Positions 46,373 to 55,498 of a DNA stretch of 64,000 nucleotides are shown here, piece by piece (positions within the stretch are counted from its first letter, which is position 1; the number at the start of each line of letters is the position of its first letter). The notes under the pieces were generated by a model. That model made no database searches and was not told the DNA's origin. It saw nothing but the letters and a program-made list of their open reading frames with translations. This DNA is from Pseudobacteroides cellulosolvens ATCC 35603 = DSM 2933 (GTDB lineage: Bacteria > Bacillota > Clostridia > Acetivibrionales > DSM-2933). The DNA lies in NCBI RefSeq assembly GCF_001262605.1, contig NZ_LGTC01000001.1, positions 5,342,001-5,406,000 of the forward strand, written 5' to 3'. Position numbers and translations under genes: made by a program.

Positions 46373-47828
46373 TATAATCTTCCAGCATCCCATCAATCTC
46401 CGTGACAGCACCTTTTTCAAAAGCCAACATTTTTGTAGCAACCTTACTTACAAATGCAGTATCATGAGATACAAAAACAACGGTACCCTCATAATCACAC
46501 AGCACATTTTCCAAGGCTTCTATAGATTCCATATCAAGAAAGTTTGTGGGCTCATCCAACAGAAGCACATTGGCACTTGATACAAAAAGCTTGGCAAAAG
46601 AAACTTTAACTCTTTCGCCGCCGCTTAATACGCCTACCTTCTTAAATACATCATCGCCTCCAATAAGAAGCCTGGCTAATATTGTCCTTGCAGCAGCCTG
46701 GTTCTGTACGCTGCCATCCATTACATTTTCCAAAACCGTTTTATTGTTATCAAGGTTTTCAAAACCCTGTCTAAAGTAGCCCAACCTGGCTTTAGGAACT
46801 ACATATATGTTCCTATCGTTTTTTTCAAAGATGAGGTTTAACAATGTAGTCTTTCCTGTTCCGTTCTCTCCCCAAAGAGCAGTTTTAGAACCGTTATAGA
46901 TATTGAATTTTACATCATCAAACAGCTTTCTGCTGCCGAAACTGCAGGCCAAATTGTTTGTTGATATTACTATTCTGTTTTCAGGCGGACTTGTCAAAGA
47001 AAAATCCAATTTAATTGTTGGCAGTTCATTTGGTTTTTCTTTTACCTCAAGCCTTTCAAGTCTGGTTTTCATACTATTTACAGCATTATTGAGCTTCTGC
47101 TGTATCTCAGTAGTTTCCCTTTTATGAAGCCTGGCCTCAGAATTTCCCATTCTTTTTGGAGTCTTTCTCATGGATTTTGCTCTGTTTTTCCTATCAATGA
47201 TTGCTTCGGTAAGCTTTGACTTTTCCAAAATGTATTTTTCATATTGCTGTTCCTTATGCCTGAAATCCATCTCAAGCTGCTCTTTGTAAGAGGAATAATT
47301 ACCACTGTATACAGCTATCTTACCATCCTTTACCTCAAGGATTTTGTTGCAAACACTATCTAAAAGTTCTCTGTCGTGGCTTATAAGTAGTAACGACTCC
47401 GCTTCAAAAAGCTTTTCCCTTAAAAGCCCTATTCCTTTATAATCCAGGTTTGCTGTCGGCTCGTCTGCTAAGAGAATCACCCTATCTTTGCTTACTGCAT
47501 TGGCAATTTTAATTCTGGTTTTTTCCCCTCCGCTTAGCCCACTATATTGAGATATATTATTCAAACTAAATTCCTTCAGTGCTTTAGGATCTGCTTCCAT
47601 TTTTTCATCCGAAAACTGCTTTATATAAGCAATCTCACTGTATTGCTTTACAAAACCCTCGTCTGGTTGGATACTTTTTGAAAGTATGTTTAGGAGTGTT
47701 GTTTTCCCTGAACCGTTTTGTCCTACAATCCCAATCTTGTCACCTCTATATATCTTTAAACTGTCAAAACCTACTATAAGCCTGTCTCTATAATATTTTT
47801 TTATATTTCCTGCTTCTAAAATAAGCAT
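46329..47828 (-). CDS. ABC-F protein, ribosomal-protection (Lsa/Vga/CplR-like) type, C-terminally frameshifted
   Basis: The 499-residue protein has two ATPase domains: Walker A GQNGSGKTT and GENGTGKTT, signatures LSGGEKTR and LSGGERVK, Walker B motifs ADEPTANLD and LDEPTNFLD, linked by a basic antibiotic-resistance-domain linker (KNRAKSMRKTPKRMGNSEARLHKRE). Such proteins free ribosomes from lincosamide, pleuromutilin and streptogramin A drugs. A frameshift removes the normal end. GGAGAG precedes ATG 47828. Drug specificity is not determinable. Confidence 0.82.
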   Translation of the reverse strand: MLILEAGNIKKYYRDRLIVGFDSLKIYRGDKIGIVGQNGSGKTTLLNILSKSIQPDEGFVKQYSEIAYIKQFSDEKMEADPKALKEFSLNNISQYSGLSGGEKTRIKIANAVSKDRVILLADEPTANLDYKGIGLLREKLFEAESLLLISHDRELLDSVCNKILEVKDGKIAVYSGNYSSYKEQLEMDFRHKEQQYEKYILEKSKLTEAIIDRKNRAKSMRKTPKRMGNSEARLHKRETTEIQQKLNNAVNSMKTRLERLEVKEKPNELPTIKLDFSLTSPPENRIVISTNNLACSFGSRKLFDDVKFNIYNGSKTALWGENGTGKTTLLNLIFEKNDRNIYVVPKARLGYFRQGFENLDNNKTVLENVMDGSVQNQAAARTILARLLIGGDDVFKKVGVLSGGERVKVSFAKLFVSSANVLLLDEPTNFLDMESIEALENVLCDYEGTVVFVSHDTAFVSKVATKMLAFEKGAVTEIDGMLEDYMNGSRKGIQIRKMI

Positions 47829-47990
47829 AAAAAAACTCTCCTTCCACATCCTGAGTAATGTGCTGGAAAGCTTAACCTGTAAATTTGCCCTTTAATATCC
47901 AAATATGAATATTATTAAAGCATTAAGTTTTTTATAAACTGAGCTTCATGAATAAACCTAATATAAAAGCACAATTTACAAAGACTTAAT

Positions 47991-48019
47991 ATATTAAAAG
48001 TGTTAACCACTTTTAATAT
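47991..48019. terminator. Perfect palindrome upstream of ABC-F
   Basis: ATATTAAAAGTG and CACTTTTAATAT are perfect 12-bp arms with a 5-base loop. It may terminate the upstream gene or act in the ABC-F leader. Confidence 0.45.
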
Positions 48020-48247
48020 GGCAGTCAATACCTGCCCATATTCTATTTACAGCTAATCCAGCACATACAAAATCGCTTGCGATTTTGCAACCTTGGCGTT
48101 ATTGTGAGAAATTGCGGGTTAGAACAAACCATAATTCCCCATGAACAAACGTCAATATCAAATTGTTTTTGCCGAATTAGCCAATCCTCATCAGTCTATA
48201 CCTTACCCTTTCTTAATGGTAACTATTTTAATTCCACCTGAGATCTA

Positions 48248-48350
48248 GTCATGTTGAAAATATAACTTACCGTATAATTTGGCGTTGGTGTTAACTTAAC
48301 TCGAGAACACACGCTCAAAACGGTAAGTAATTTTACAATCATGCCTTACC
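48248..48350 (+). repeat. Dispersed palindromic element, copy 3
   Basis: CATGTTGAAAATATAACTTACCGT and ACGGTAAGTAATTTTACAATCATG form the outer stem. The C-to-A change in the left arm relative to copy 1 is matched by G-to-T in the right arm, so pairing is kept. Confidence 0.8.
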
Positions 48351-48417
48351 TCATATAACCATTTTACTTTCCTATCAAATATTAGTCAATCAATAAATAT
48401 TAACAATTTATCCCATT

Positions 48418-48792
48418 TCATATTGTGGCAACAAGAACACATGCCTGAACTGCTTTCAACCCAAGATCTTCTATCTGCTTCATGATTTCATCATCATGCG
48501 TTCCCGGCTGGAGCCATACATAATTTACTCCCAACCTGGCAGCCTCATCCAAAAAAGCCTTTCCTCTTTTAGGAGAAACAACCATATTAATGACTTCAGG
48601 AACTTTGGGCAGGGATGAGAGATCCTTGTAGCATTTATCTCCCTCTACCTCATCATATACCGGATTTACTGCGTATACTTCATACCCTTTATTCTTTAGC
48701 TTGCGGTAAATCATATTTCCGTATTTCTCTTGCCTCTGATTGGCACCAACAACCGCCCATACCTTTTTCTCAAGCATTGTTTCTTCCAGCAT
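48418..48792 (-). CDS. CoA-binding domain protein
   Basis: The 124-residue protein is a single CoA_binding_2 Rossmann domain: WAVVGANQRQEKYGNMIYRKLKNKGYEVYAVNP, LPKVPEVINMVVSP and GVNYVWLQPGTHDDE. Relatives bind CoA or NAD-like nucleotides; the role is unknown. AAGGAGTG precedes ATG 48792. Confidence 0.87.
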   Translation of the reverse strand: MLEETMLEKKVWAVVGANQRQEKYGNMIYRKLKNKGYEVYAVNPVYDEVEGDKCYKDLSSLPKVPEVINMVVSPKRGKAFLDEAARLGVNYVWLQPGTHDDEIMKQIEDLGLKAVQACVLVATI

Positions 48793-48898
48793 GATATCAC
48801 TCCTTACTTGCAGCCATAGTTAAATTATTTTTTTAAATCTTAACAATTATTCCACCGATATAAGTTATTTTACTTTAATTTACCCTATCACCTTTGGC

Positions 48899-49546
48899 TT
48901 ATACCATAAAAAACATAGTCATAAAGTTATTTACCGAATGAATAATCATACATGGCCATATTGATTTTGTTCTTTTTAAAACATAACCCTGCAGTAACGC
49001 AAAGCAAATTAAAAAAACAAATGATCCAATTGCTTCAGTATGCAGCAAGTTACCCTCTTTATACCACTTTGGAAAATGAATCAGCATAAACAGTACGGAG
49101 GATATTAAGTTTGCAGCCCAAAATTTTGTTATCTTATGTAGTTCCGTAAGTATGAAACCCCTGAATACTACTTCCTCAGTGAATCCTATAAGAATTACTG
49201 CACTAATCATTGCATATAGATCAAAAGAAGGGTTAAGACCTTTTTGGAAAAGTAAAATCCTTGCAATATGATAAAATGTGACCAGTATCCCAAATATGAA
49301 TCCAGCTTTTAATCCGGCTTTAACATTTCCTGTCATTTGGAGATATGATAAAACATTTTCTTTGAATTTATATTTTATAATTAAAATAACCGGTAAAGTC
49401 CATACCAAAAATTTAATCCCCAATGATAGATATGGATTGATCTCTTTAACAGAATCTTTCAAATAGAGCTCAAAAACTGTCCAAGCGGTAAAAAACGCTA
49501 TGCAATACAGAGTTAAAAAAACTTTACTTTTACTTTTTATATCCAT
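48899..49546 (-). CDS. CPBP-family intramembrane glutamic endopeptidase
   Basis: The 215-residue protein has about six helices with the catalytic EEVVFRG, FMLIHFPKW and IIHSVNNF motifs of CPBP (CAAX/Rce1-like) proteases. Substrate unknown; some protect against self-made bacteriocins. GGGGGATATA precedes ATG 49546. A small hairpin with a T6 tract lies at about 49573-49602 on the same strand. Confidence 0.87.
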   Translation of the reverse strand: MDIKSKSKVFLTLYCIAFFTAWTVFELYLKDSVKEINPYLSLGIKFLVWTLPVILIIKYKFKENVLSYLQMTGNVKAGLKAGFIFGILVTFYHIARILLFQKGLNPSFDLYAMISAVILIGFTEEVVFRGFILTELHKITKFWAANLISSVLFMLIHFPKWYKEGNLLHTEAIGSFVFLICFALLQGYVLKRTKSIWPCMIIHSVNNFMTMFFMV

Positions 49547-49715
49547 TATATCCCCCAAATATCCCAAATATCAAAAAACCATTGAATTCTTTCCAATCCA
49601 ATGGTATAATAAAAGTCTATATATTTATTATTATTTGCATAACTCTACATCTTAACTATATCACAAACAGAATTATTTGTCAATAGTTTTGGGAAATATT
49701 TTAAGGAGGTATATT

Positions 49716-50216
49716 ATGGATAAAAAGTTTCTCATCTCTCCAATACTGGACTTAAGCCAATCTGCGGTAGATGAAATTATAAAGTGCAATGAAACTACAT
49801 CCCGGTATGGGCTTGTTTTATCACCTGACGAGGCAAAAGAGCTTGTTGAAACGAGAAATGAAACCTTAAAAGGTTATGGGAGGATTGAATTGGGAGGAGG
49901 CATAATAAATAAGTTGATAGAAGCCTTTTGTGATTCGCCTTATATAATTCAAAAAGACTATTCAAGTATACTTCACGAATTGATCGAAACTTTTTATTAC
50001 TATAAAAACGAGACTCTGGATCAACTAAGTGACGACGAACTCATTGACCTAATGAAGGATAACTTTAACAACAGGTGTCATGGTTCTTTAGAACTGCTGC
50101 AAAACAGGGATCTGGATAAAATAGCCAGAAACATCAGATACGGCGAAGATGACTTTGATGATCTTGATGAGGCTGATGGGGCTGATGAATACTTTTTCGG
50201 GGAGGATTATGAATGA
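49716..50216 (+). CDS. DUF6323 family protein
   Basis: The 166-residue acidic protein begins MDKKFLISPILDLSQSAVDEII and has EIIKCNETTSRYGLVLSPDEA and GRIELGGGIINKLIEAFCDSPYI, matching DUF6323. Its end is very acidic. It overlaps the next gene by four bases (ATGA). The pairing with DUF6179 is conserved as far as I recall. Function unknown. AAGGAGG precedes ATG 49716. Confidence 0.75.
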   Translation: MDKKFLISPILDLSQSAVDEIIKCNETTSRYGLVLSPDEAKELVETRNETLKGYGRIELGGGIINKLIEAFCDSPYIIQKDYSSILHELIETFYYYKNETLDQLSDDELIDLMKDNFNNRCHGSLELLQNRDLDKIARNIRYGEDDFDDLDEADGADEYFFGEDYE

Positions 50217-51595
50217 GTACAGGCATAGAAAAACAATATTCAATAAGGAAAGAGAACTTAGACAAGTCAAATTATTTACAATCTCTGTTAAATGAAGCGG
50301 TAAGGCTTAAGCTTCTTACCATGGATGAAATCACAGGCATCCGACTGCAACTGGCAGATGTGCTTACTACAGAGACCAGATCATATACACAGGGGGACAG
50401 CAGCTCTGTGACGGTTGAAACTGCCCAAAGTCTTATGATGTCAATAATATATACAATAGATTTTTATCTAAAAAACCTGCCAAACACTGACGAATGTTTA
50501 TATGCAATTAAATCTACAAAGCTAATGGCCGTTTACTCCAAGGGGAAAGAACTTATAAGAATTGAGATTGAAAAAACAAAAGAATTATTTCATTTGGTTC
50601 AAAAAAACAAAATTTCTACTGATAATATTGCATATAATGACACCATTGAGTCACTTGCCAGCTTTTTTAAGGATTATAACCCCATGTTTGCTGCTCATGA
50701 TTCAGTTGTATCAATAGATTATCCATTATGTATAGACAGGATGGACACATGCGGAATTGAATATATCAGCTCTTACCTTCAAAAGCTATATTGTGAAAAT
50801 GAATTCTGCAGACGTTTTTCAAAAGAAAGTATTGTTTATTTGCTAAACGGCTATAGCAAAGAGAATAAGGAACTGCTGATTAATATTTTTGAGATTGTTC
50901 TTGCCAATTCATTAGGTTCGGTTTTACTTAAAAGAAGTTCTAAAGATCTAAGAATTGATGGGAATGATTGCTTGTACCTGCAACGTACTTTAAGCTGCAT
51001 GTGCCCAATTGACTATGAATCGGAAATATCCAGCTCCGCGGATAAAATAATAAGGGAGTTGGAAATTGAAAATGAATTTTTAACAAAATACATTTATGAA
51101 ACTATTAATGATATGTCTGCAAGAATAAGAAAATTGCTGCAGTTAAATAAATTATCTACTATTTTTATTCAAATGAAAGAAAAAAATGAAGCGTCAGATT
51201 TCAGGTTTGAAGATGGTAATAAGATGGATGATGAATTATTTAGAAAGGTTACCGAAGAAATACGATCTTGCAGAAATGTTTCAGACAAATTGAAAATAAT
51301 TTGGCAGGAAGTTCATAGCTTTGTTGATTTGGTGGATATCCTTGGTGCAGATTGTATATTTGAAAATGAGTATACCGAAATATTCTCATCTTTTGGAGAC
51401 CTGGAACTGGCCATGCTTTTAAAGGAACTCCCATCCAATAAAATCCCAGACTATAGATACATAAATAGCAGGGATTTTGATTTGCATTTATCGGAAAGCG
51501 AAAAGGAATGGCAAACTGCATTGACAGCTTATATAAAAAACCTTGATAATACTCAGATGAAAAAAATCATTCAAATGTCGGATAAACTTGACTAA
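50213..51595 (+). CDS. DUF6179 family protein
   Basis: The 460-residue soluble helical protein has IRLQLADVLTTETRSYTQGDSSSV and CGIEYISSYLQKLYCENEFCRRF, matching DUF6179. No catalytic motif is evident. It is translationally coupled to DUF6323, so the two probably form a complex. Confidence 0.75.
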   Translation: MSTGIEKQYSIRKENLDKSNYLQSLLNEAVRLKLLTMDEITGIRLQLADVLTTETRSYTQGDSSSVTVETAQSLMMSIIYTIDFYLKNLPNTDECLYAIKSTKLMAVYSKGKELIRIEIEKTKELFHLVQKNKISTDNIAYNDTIESLASFFKDYNPMFAAHDSVVSIDYPLCIDRMDTCGIEYISSYLQKLYCENEFCRRFSKESIVYLLNGYSKENKELLINIFEIVLANSLGSVLLKRSSKDLRIDGNDCLYLQRTLSCMCPIDYESEISSSADKIIRELEIENEFLTKYIYETINDMSARIRKLLQLNKLSTIFIQMKEKNEASDFRFEDGNKMDDELFRKVTEEIRSCRNVSDKLKIIWQEVHSFVDLVDILGADCIFENEYTEIFSSFGDLELAMLLKELPSNKIPDYRYINSRDFDLHLSESEKEWQTALTAYIKNLDNTQMKKIIQMSDKLD

Positions 51596-51610
51596 AATTT
51601 CTTAATTAAG

Positions 51611-52242
51611 CTCTATATTTAAAGGACAATGACTCACCTTTAATAAATGGCAGTGAAGTTACTTTTATTTATAGAGGGACAGCAGATAGTATTTACTTTG
51701 TAGGTGATTATAATGACTGGGAGCTCCAAGACAAAATGATCAAACTTCCAAATATGGACCTGTGGTATATAACAAAGGTGTTCCCGGAAAATTCACGTTT
51801 TGATTATAAATATGTTATTGATGGAAACTGGATTACCGATCCTTTGAACAAAAATGTTACCGCCGGTGGTGCAGGTAATAATTCTACTCTCATTATGCCA
51901 AAATACAAAAGCGAGTATGACGAAATAATAGCAGCGAATGTACCAAGAGGTAGACATGTTATACGCACTGGATGGATAAGATTATCTTACATAGGTGTTT
52001 CATGGGGAAGTTTAACATCTATCTACCTTGCAGTGTGTGCACCGGGCCAATTCAGCAGAGTTTTATCCCAATCAGGACCTTTTTGGCCAAAGAATTGGTT
52101 AATCTTCGATCTTGTGGGTGAAACAGTTACACCACAGATAAAATTTTGCCTGCAAACAGGAACAATACAAGATACTGAGGAAATAAACGATGCTATGGTA
52201 AATATTCTTACAGCAAAAGGTTATAAAGCAGATTATCTATGA
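51611..52242 (+). pseudogene. Remnant of a CBM48-esterase (enterochelin-esterase-like) gene
   Basis: An N-terminal CBM48/immunoglobulin-like module (FIYRGTADSIYFVGDYNDW, FDYKYVIDGNWITDPLN) runs directly into the nucleophile-elbow part of an alpha/beta hydrolase (IGVSWGSLTSIYLA, GQFSRVLSQSGPFW). About 100 residues between are missing, the start is absent and the end is short. It is a decayed gene. Confidence 0.75.
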
Positions 52243-52306
52243 CGAAAAGCAGTAATTATATGGATACCGTATTGTGAAGCTTAACAAGTCCGGTATCCAT
52301 CATGTA

Positions 52307-52606
52307 TTATGGCTGCTGCATGTTTAGAACTGTATCTGCAGCCTTCATATCAACCTTTATCTGCTCATTTGGATTATATGCATGATAATATCCCTTATTC
52401 ATCATATAATTTGTAATTCTTTCATGTGTACCGATTGCAACATCCATTTGTCTACGTAAAGTATCTCTTACTTCTGGTGTAGCAGTTTCAGCCAATGCAG
52501 CTGCATATCCTTTAATAGCACTTTTTGTGGCAAGCAAAAAATCAGTAGCAATAACCTGCTCTGTCATATCGCCCATACCTGCCAAATTCTGTATCATGTT
52601 TGCCAT
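52307..52606 (-). CDS. CotF-family spore coat protein
   Basis: The 99-residue helical protein has MTEQVIATDFLLATKSAIKGYAAALAETATPEVRDTLRRQ and HERITNYMMNKGYYHAY, which match the CotF ferritin-like helical pair family. It likely sits in the spore coat. AGGTG precedes ATG 52606. It follows another small coat-type gene. Confidence 0.85.
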   Translation of the reverse strand: MANMIQNLAGMGDMTEQVIATDFLLATKSAIKGYAAALAETATPEVRDTLRRQMDVAIGTHERITNYMMNKGYYHAYNPNEQIKVDMKAADTVLNMQQP

Positions 52607-52647
52607 AATTCACCTACTTTCTTAAGTTTTCTTACATTCACTAAATT

Positions 52648-52914
52648 CTAATGGCTTGTTGTTCCCGTTGTTCCTGCAGTACCCATAGTTGTTCCCGACG
52701 TTCCTGTTGCCCAGGTTGCACCCTGCATCAAGTCCTGAAGCTCCCGTATGTGTCCCTGTGCAACGCTAAAGTCCTGCTCCAAAAGGCCTTTTAATTCCTG
52801 ATCCTTAACAAGCCCAGCCATTGTTGCAGATTTTGTTGCACATACATTTTTGAATGTCAGAATTTCATGTAATTCAAATGCCTCATGTGGAGCTATAGTT
52901 TTCCCTGTTGCCAA
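52648..52914 (-). CDS. Small spore coat-type protein, CotF-like N-terminal half
   Basis: The 88-residue protein starts (TTG) ATGKTIAPHEAFELHEILTFKN and has a Gly/Thr-rich tail. The pattern resembles the CotF-associated partner proteins of Clostridia. TTG 52914 is chosen since GGAGGTG lies at proper distance and the longer reading uses bases within that site. Confidence 0.65.
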   Translation of the reverse strand: MATGKTIAPHEAFELHEILTFKNVCATKSATMAGLVKDQELKGLLEQDFSVAQGHIRELQDLMQGATWATGTSGTTMGTAGTTGTTSH

Positions 52915-53058
52915 AATAATCACCTCCAATTAATTCATAATCATTATTTATTATCCATAGAGCATTCAAAAAATATGCATGTTTACAAATGTTTTCTTTT
53001 TAATATTTGTAAATCAAAAAAATATTTGCATATTAGCATTGAACAACGGTATTAATTA

Positions 53059-53244
53059 CTACCAGCTTGACTTTCTAATTCCCGGAATTTGACCTTTATA
53101 TGCCAAACTCCTGAAGCATAATCTGCAAATCCCGAATTTTCTCATATATGCATGAGGTCTTCCACACAGCTTGCACCTGTTATACTTCCTAACTCTGTAT
53201 TTAGGTGTTCGTAGCTGCTTGATTATCATCGCCTTTTTAGCCAC
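53059..53244 (-). CDS. rpsN: Ribosomal protein S14, zinc type, isolated copy
   Basis: The 61-residue protein is a complete zinc-type S14 with two CxxC pairs (CKLCG and CRLCF) and the family end GQIPGIRKSSW. It starts with GTG after GGGGGATATACAA. S14 normally sits in the spc ribosomal operon; here it lies between coat genes, so it is an extra or relocated copy. Confidence 0.9.
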   Translation of the reverse strand: MAKKAMIIKQLRTPKYRVRKYNRCKLCGRPHAYMRKFGICRLCFRSLAYKGQIPGIRKSSW

Positions 53245-53271
53245 TTGTATATCCCCCGTAATTTCATTTTA

Positions 53272-53961
53272 TTAATGCTGGGATTGATTCTGCTGATCTG
53301 GATTGTTGAAGCTTGCAGGTTGAGGATTATTGACATCAAAATACTTACCTGGCGTAGACATATCAAAGTATATCTTTGAATCCTGTGTCACACCCCAATC
53401 CTTCAAAGAGCCTGTATCGTGAATTTTATTGAATGCTTCCCTGAATAAAGTATTATGTGCCTCCTCCCTATTTAATAAGAAGTCTATGGTTTCTCTTACT
53501 CCCTTGTCATTGATTTGCCTGTAAAGATACTCATATACCACTTTTGCTCTTTGTTCAGCAGCTATGTTGGATAGTATGTCAGCAGCAAGATCTCCTGTTT
53601 CATTGACATAAGCTGCTGTCCAAAGCTGCCCTGATGCATTGGTAAGCATTGGTGCTAGGCCGCTTAGCACATGTGCCTCAATATTTCCTATAGTAGCATT
53701 CTGAGCATCTAACTTGTGCCCATTGAGCATGTTTATTGTAGTTGCCACCATTTCCATATGACTTAGTTCCTCAGCTGCAATATCCAAAAACAGATCTTTT
53801 ATGGCAGCATCCCTTATACGAAAACTCTGTGACAAGTACTGAAGTGCCGCCTTTAATTCTCCCTGCGGACCGCCTAACTGCTCCTGCAGCATGGCTGCAT
53901 AATTTGGATTTGGGGCATCAACCCTTACATCCTTTAATAATTGTTTTTCATGTTTAAACAT
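53272..53961 (-). CDS. cotJC: Manganese-catalase family coat protein (CotJC-like)
   Basis: The 229-residue protein has the di-metal four-helix ligands: GELKAALQYLSQSF, AAEELSHMEMV, AAEQRAKVVYEYL and REEAHNTLF. It belongs to the Mn-catalase/CotJC family found in spore coats. Catalase activity is plausible. GGAGATA precedes ATG 53961. Confidence 0.87.
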   Translation of the reverse strand: MFKHEKQLLKDVRVDAPNPNYAAMLQEQLGGPQGELKAALQYLSQSFRIRDAAIKDLFLDIAAEELSHMEMVATTINMLNGHKLDAQNATIGNIEAHVLSGLAPMLTNASGQLWTAAYVNETGDLAADILSNIAAEQRAKVVYEYLYRQINDKGVRETIDFLLNREEAHNTLFREAFNKIHDTGSLKDWGVTQDSKIYFDMSTPGKYFDVNNPQPASFNNPDQQNQSQH

Positions 53962-54407
53962 AGTATATCTCCTTCTTCTACAAACTTGCTTGCATATTAT
54001 AGATAAAGAACTGTAAAACTAGTTATACTAGTTGAGCAGAATGGGCGAAAAAGGGCTATTCCAAGTGAACTGATATATAACTTTACAGTTTGGTATCTAT
54101 AAATAACACTTTTTATTTATAGAAAAATCAATTTATTTTTATATAGTTATTAGCTTTTACAAATTTTCTATACCATATCAACAAACAAAGCCTATACCTC
54201 CATATTTTGAACGCCTAAACCGAAACAATACTTTAGATGATAAGTTTAGATGATAGCTTTAGAAATCTTATTATTATCAATAAGATAATTATTGACGATA
54301 ACAATATAGCAAGAAGATAAAAAACTAGCTTAAGAATTCGGAGTAATCTTGCTTGAAGTAATATACCTCTATATTTTGAAAATTACTTTTATAAGGAGTG
54401 TAGAAAC
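53962..54407. other. Long intergenic region between cotJC and the SLH gene
   Basis: It holds a ~106-bp imperfect palindrome (53997-54102) and two 19-bp direct repeats, TATACCTCCATATTTTGAA (54193-54211) and TATACCTCTATATTTTGAA (54362-54380), the second 27 bases before the SLH start codon. No promoter is certain. Confidence 0.5.
53997..54102. repeat. 106-bp imperfect palindrome
   Basis: TTATAGATA...AACTGTAAA on the left matches the complement of TTTACAGTT...TATCTATAA on the right, 21-bp arms with three mismatches. It is distinct from the CATGTTGAAA element. Confidence 0.6.
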
Positions 54408-55430
54408 ATGATTAAAAGATTTATTGCACTAACAGTATGTTTTTTGATAATTACGGTAAGTATGGTGTATACTACAGCTGTAAACATTGAACCTCCAGAA
54501 GACTTGAAAGTTGAAGTTAAAAGTTATGAAGATGGTATGCCTTATTTTGAACTCAAGTTTAGTGTACCAGAGGCAGTTAAAAACATCTTGGAAACCTCTT
54601 CGAAAGATGAAGAAGTAGTTTTTTATATGGCTGAATATCAGATCGGCAGCGGTGAATGGCAGCAAACTGGAGGAATGGATGCCTCTAACGGAAATACTAT
54701 TATAATCAACCCAGAGGATATGGGGATTAACGGAGATATAGATATAAAAGCAAATATTTATAATTTCCGTGTTAAAGCCGACTATTTTCACTATGAAGTT
54801 AATGATGAACATGGGAATAGAATTACGACAGATACCAGCTCTTCTCCTTATTCAAACATAGCATCCACAGGTATCAAAGGATTTCAGAAAAGTTATAAAG
54901 ATGCCAGCGAATGGGCAGTTCCTGAACTTGATAAGGCAGATGAATACGGATTCATTACTGATAAAATAAAGGATAAAATGAATGGGCCCATTACCCGTGA
55001 AGAGTTTGCAGAAGTTGCAATAAAGCTCTATGAGAAGATGTTTGGTAAAGAGGCTTCATATCAGGACACAACTGCTTTTAGCGATACCAAAAATCCAGAA
55101 ATATACAAAGCTTTTGGACTTGGGATTGTTAACGGGGTTGGAAACAACAAGTTTGCTCCTAATGAATTGACAAATCGCGAGCAGGTTGCTGCTATGATGA
55201 ACCGTGCCGTTAAAGTGGTTAAACCAAGTGCAGACTTTAGTACCAATGGTATTGAAAAATTTGCCGATGAGAAACAAATATCATCATGGGCATTGGATCC
55301 TGTAAAATTTATGAATAAAAACGGTTTTATAAAAGGTGTAGGAGGCGGTAATATAGCTCCTAAAGGTACAACCACAAGAGAGCAAGCAGTTATCATGGTT
55401 GTAAGAGTTTATGAAAAATACAGTAAATAA
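54408..55430 (+). CDS. S-layer homology domain protein
   Basis: The 340-residue protein has a signal peptide, an N-terminal domain of about 130 residues of unknown type, and two to three SLH domains (WAVPELDKADEYGFITD, ITREEFAEVAIKLYE, NKFAPNELTNREQVAAMM, IAPKGTTTREQAVIMV). SLH domains attach to pyruvylated cell-wall polymer. The N-terminal part resembles fibronectin-like modules. AAGGAGTG precedes the ATG. Confidence 0.88.
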   Translation: MIKRFIALTVCFLIITVSMVYTTAVNIEPPEDLKVEVKSYEDGMPYFELKFSVPEAVKNILETSSKDEEVVFYMAEYQIGSGEWQQTGGMDASNGNTIIINPEDMGINGDIDIKANIYNFRVKADYFHYEVNDEHGNRITTDTSSSPYSNIASTGIKGFQKSYKDASEWAVPELDKADEYGFITDKIKDKMNGPITREEFAEVAIKLYEKMFGKEASYQDTTAFSDTKNPEIYKAFGLGIVNGVGNNKFAPNELTNREQVAAMMNRAVKVVKPSADFSTNGIEKFADEKQISSWALDPVKFMNKNGFIKGVGGGNIAPKGTTTREQAVIMVVRVYEKYSK

Positions 55431-55448
55431 GAAACAATCAGCCATAGT

Positions 55449-55487
55449 AACCCGCAGAGTCAAATTTTTTGATTCTGCGGGTTATTG
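55449..55487. terminator. Intrinsic terminator
   Basis: AACCCGCAGAGTCAAA and TTTGATTCTGCGGGTT form a long stem between convergent SLH and TerD genes, followed by ATTGTTTT. Confidence 0.8.
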
Positions 55488-55498
55488 TTTTCAAGCTA

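Larger units (their letters stand above)
47829..48417. other. Long leader/intergenic region of the ABC-F gene
   Basis: It contains a possible hairpin over the ribosome binding site (TTCCAGCACAT / ATGTGGAA, 47841-47872), a five-codon ORF (MKLSL, near 47932-47949), a perfect 12-bp-arm palindrome at 47991-48019, a small AAAATCGC/GCGATTTT hairpin near 48066-48085, and palindromic element copy 3. Drug-induced attenuation of ABC-F genes is known; here it is only suggested. Confidence 0.4.
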
